A stretch of 14,633 bases of DNA from the NCBI GenBank assembly GCA_031383555.1, contig JANMZR010000094.1, positions 1 to 14,633 of the forward strand. Reading direction: 5' to 3'. Positions 12,717 to 14,633 of the stretch are shown here, in pieces. Under the pieces are notes generated by a model. The model was not told the DNA's origin and searched no databases. It worked only from the letters and a program-made list of their open reading frames with translations. Position 1 is the stretch's first letter. Each line of letters starts with the position of its first letter. This stretch comes from JANMZR01 sp031383555 (GTDB taxonomy: Bacteria; Bacteroidota; Bacteroidia; Cytophagales; Spirosomataceae). Both the position numbers and the translations under genes were made by a program.

Positions 12717-14633
12717 ATGAATAAGCTAAAACTATCAATTTTTCTTTTAATATTTTTTTCAAATATTTCATTTGGCCAAATTGGAAAATATTTAGTGCTT
12801 TTTAAAGATAAAAACAACAATACTTACTCTACCACAAATCCATTAGCCTTTGTAAATCAACGTTCTATCGACCGAAGAACGGCTCAAGGAATTGCCTTTA
12901 CAATTAACGACCTCCCTCCTACTCAAGCCTATATTGACGGCCTAAAAGCTATACCTGGTGTAACTTACTGGTATAAATCACGTTGGGCAAATGGTGCATT
13001 AGTACTCATGGACAAATCGCTAGAAAGTACAGTTTTGGCATTGTCCTATGTAAAAGGTTTTGAAAATGGTGAAGCTTTAGATAAAGATGGCACCGGCACA
13101 CCGCAAGGTAGAATAAGGAGCAAATTTGATATTGAAATTGATAATTCAAACTATGGTACTGGTGTAGTCCAAACAAAAATGCTTGGAATTAACCACCTTC
13201 ATAATGCAGGATTTAAAGGCGAAAATATACTCATTGCTGTAATTGACGATGGTTTTAATAATGTTGATAAAGATCTGTACCTGAGCCATTTATTTTCAAA
13301 TAATAAAATAGCGGATACTTTCGATTTTCAAAGAAATAGTCAAAATGTATATGATGTGGGTGGCCATGGCCATGCTGTTCTTTCGAATATTGCCGCTGAT
13401 GGAATAGTATTAGGAGCTTCATATGTGGGCACAGCTCCAAAGGCGATTTTTGCATTGTTAAGAAGTGAAAATGCCCCAACAGAACGTTTAATTGAGGAAG
13501 CAAATTATTTATTTGCTTGCGAACGGGCCGATTCCGTTGGAGCTGATATTATAAATACATCATTAGGTTATAAAGGTTATGACTATTCGCCTTATAGCCA
13601 TGCTACAACAGATATGACTGGCAACAAGGTACTTTCAACAAGAGCAGCCGACTGGGCAGCAAGAGCAGGTATTTTGGCAGTCATTTCTGCAGGTAATTCT
13701 GGTACTGCAGGTATAGCTTCACCAGCCGATGCCGATTCTGTATTAACAGTAGGTGCAGTTACTGCTGCTGAAATAAAAGTAGGCTTCAGCTCTGTTGGAA
13801 ATGCTTTCGACAGTAGAATAAAGCCAACAATAGCGGCAATGGGCTCTGGTGTAACTGCTACCTATTATAACCTAAATACAATGGTTTCTTATTTAGGGCT
13901 AACCTCAGGTACATCATTCTCATCTCCAATCTCAGCAGGCATGGCAGCATGCTTATGGCAGGCTAATCCAAGCTTAAAAAATATGGATATAATTGATTTG
14001 ATGAAAAGTATTGGCACACAAGAAAATAGTCCTGACAAACTATTGGGCTATGGAATTCCTAAAATAAAATTGGCAAATAGCGGTGAATTTTCAAGTAAAA
14101 TTATTCAGCCAGTAATAGAAAATACATTTTTGAATGCCAACTCGACCCGAACAATTGCACAAGTAAAAGCGCAAGGAACAAATCCAGCTTCAGGTAATAT
14201 TACAACAAAAGTATTTACTGATAATTTATTGCAAACATCGCCAAGGCCTTACTTACAACGTCATTTTGAAATTAATCCTGATAATTTAGATAATGATTTA
14301 ACGGCAAAAATTACTCTTTTCATCACGCAAACTGAAATTGATAAATATAACACGGACAATGGGTCTTATTTTGACCTTCCAACTGGAAATACCGATGGTC
14401 CTGGAATAAGCAATTTGAGAATACTTCAAAAACATGGACTTAGCTCAAATGGAGGAAATTCAATGGCAGATTATTTAGGAGTAACTAAAATAATCAATCC
14501 TGTTGATACTGATATTGTATGGAATGTAACCGAGAAATTTTGGGAAATAAGCTTCCCAATTTCTGGTTTCAGTTCATTTTTTATAGTTTCAGAAAATAGT
14601 GCTCCCTTGCCAGTAAACCTTGTTTCATTTATT
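12717..14633 (+). CDS. Secreted S8 (subtilisin-like) serine protease, 3'-truncated; likely T9SS cargo
   Basis: The frame is open for 639 codons to the window end with no stop. The N-terminus is a signal peptide (MNKLKLSIFLLIFFSNISFG, probable cleavage near residue 20). An inhibitor-like pro-region typical of Bacteroidota S8 proteins follows (KYLVLFKDKNNNTYS, FVNQRSIDRRTAQGIA, SRWANGALV). The catalytic domain has Asp177 (IAVIDDGF), His217 (GGHGHAVLS), oxyanion Asn327 (ISAGNSG) and Ser400 (GTSFSSP). The Thr residues that usually follow the catalytic Asp and His are Asp178 and, two after His, His219. After about residue 450 comes a beta-rich accessory domain (TLFITQTEIDKYNTDNG, FWEISFPISGFSSFF). 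The last residues APLPVNLVSF match the linker that in Bacteroidota commonly precedes a type IX secretion sorting domain, which would lie past the edge. Likely exported or cell-surface endopeptidase; the substrate is unknown. Confidence 0.92.
   Translation, partial: MNKLKLSIFLLIFFSNISFGQIGKYLVLFKDKNNNTYSTTNPLAFVNQRSIDRRTAQGIAFTINDLPPTQAYIDGLKAIPGVTYWYKSRWANGALVLMDKSLESTVLALSYVKGFENGEALDKDGTGTPQGRIRSKFDIEIDNSNYGTGVVQTKMLGINHLHNAGFKGENILIAVIDDGFNNVDKDLYLSHLFSNNKIADTFDFQRNSQNVYDVGGHGHAVLSNIAADGIVLGASYVGTAPKAIFALLRSENAPTERLIEEANYLFACERADSVGADIINTSLGYKGYDYSPYSHATTDMTGNKVLSTRAADWAARAGILAVISAGNSGTAGIASPADADSVLTVGAVTAAEIKVGFSSVGNAFDSRIKPTIAAMGSGVTATYYNLNTMVSYLGLTSGTSFSSPISAGMAACLWQANPSLKNMDIIDLMKSIGTQENSPDKLLGYGIPKIKLANSGEFSSKIIQPVIENTFLNANSTRTIAQVKAQGTNPASGNITTKVFTDNLLQTSPRPYLQRHFEINPDNLDNDLTAKITLFITQTEIDKYNTDNGSYFDLPTGNTDGPGISNLRILQKHGLSSNGGNSMADYLGVTKIINPVDTDIVWNVTEKFWEISFPISGFSSFFIVSENSAPLPVNLVSFI

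Overview
The window is AT-rich, compact bacterial chromosome and looks like Bacteroidota. Supporting points: a single-chain eukaryote-like glycyl-tRNA synthetase; a DUF2723/TMEM260-like giant membrane protein; an S8 protease whose visible C-terminal end runs into the 'LPVxLxxF' linker that usually precedes a type IX secretion sorting domain; several TAnnTTTG (-7) elements in the right places; and weak or absent Shine-Dalgarno sequences. No phage, insertion sequence, CRISPR array, tRNA or rRNA was seen, and no gene-free stretch exceeds 300 bases.

Layout. The left edge cuts into glyS (+), which ends at a strong intrinsic terminator (1349-1393). Next come a DAACS-type dicarboxylate/amino-acid symporter (1425-2672) and a co-translated unknown 103-residue protein (2672-2983, TAATG overlap). 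A VapBC-type toxin-antitoxin pair follows (3038-3226, 3226-3630, TGATG overlap); two TTGTACAA palindromes 22 bp apart lie inside its probable promoter. The 982-residue DUF2723 gene (3756-6704) comes next and converges on a grpE-dnaJ chaperone operon on the minus strand (8684 down to 6804), the two sharing a bidirectional terminator (6726-6761). dnaK is not next to grpE-dnaJ here.

Divergent from grpE is a queG-trmH-like pair of RNA-modification genes (8863-9822, 9831-10370). It is followed by a lysine-rich, tripartite low-complexity protein (10485-11030) ending at a GC-rich terminator, then class II fumarase fumC (11186-12583) with its own terminator. The right edge cuts a secreted S8 subtilisin-like protease (12717 to window end, 639 codons with no stop).

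How they fit together: most genes are housekeeping (translation, tRNA modification, protein folding, TCA cycle). FumC and a DctA-like symporter would both handle C4-dicarboxylates if the symporter's substrate is a dicarboxylate, but they are not in one operon. The accessory-looking parts are the vapBC cassette, the unknown co-translated small protein, the Lys/Ala/Pro-rich protein and the exported protease. I see no convincing wholly new multi-gene system. The most notable items are the vapBC operator architecture, substitutions in the symporter's cation-binding motif, and the tripartite basic protein.
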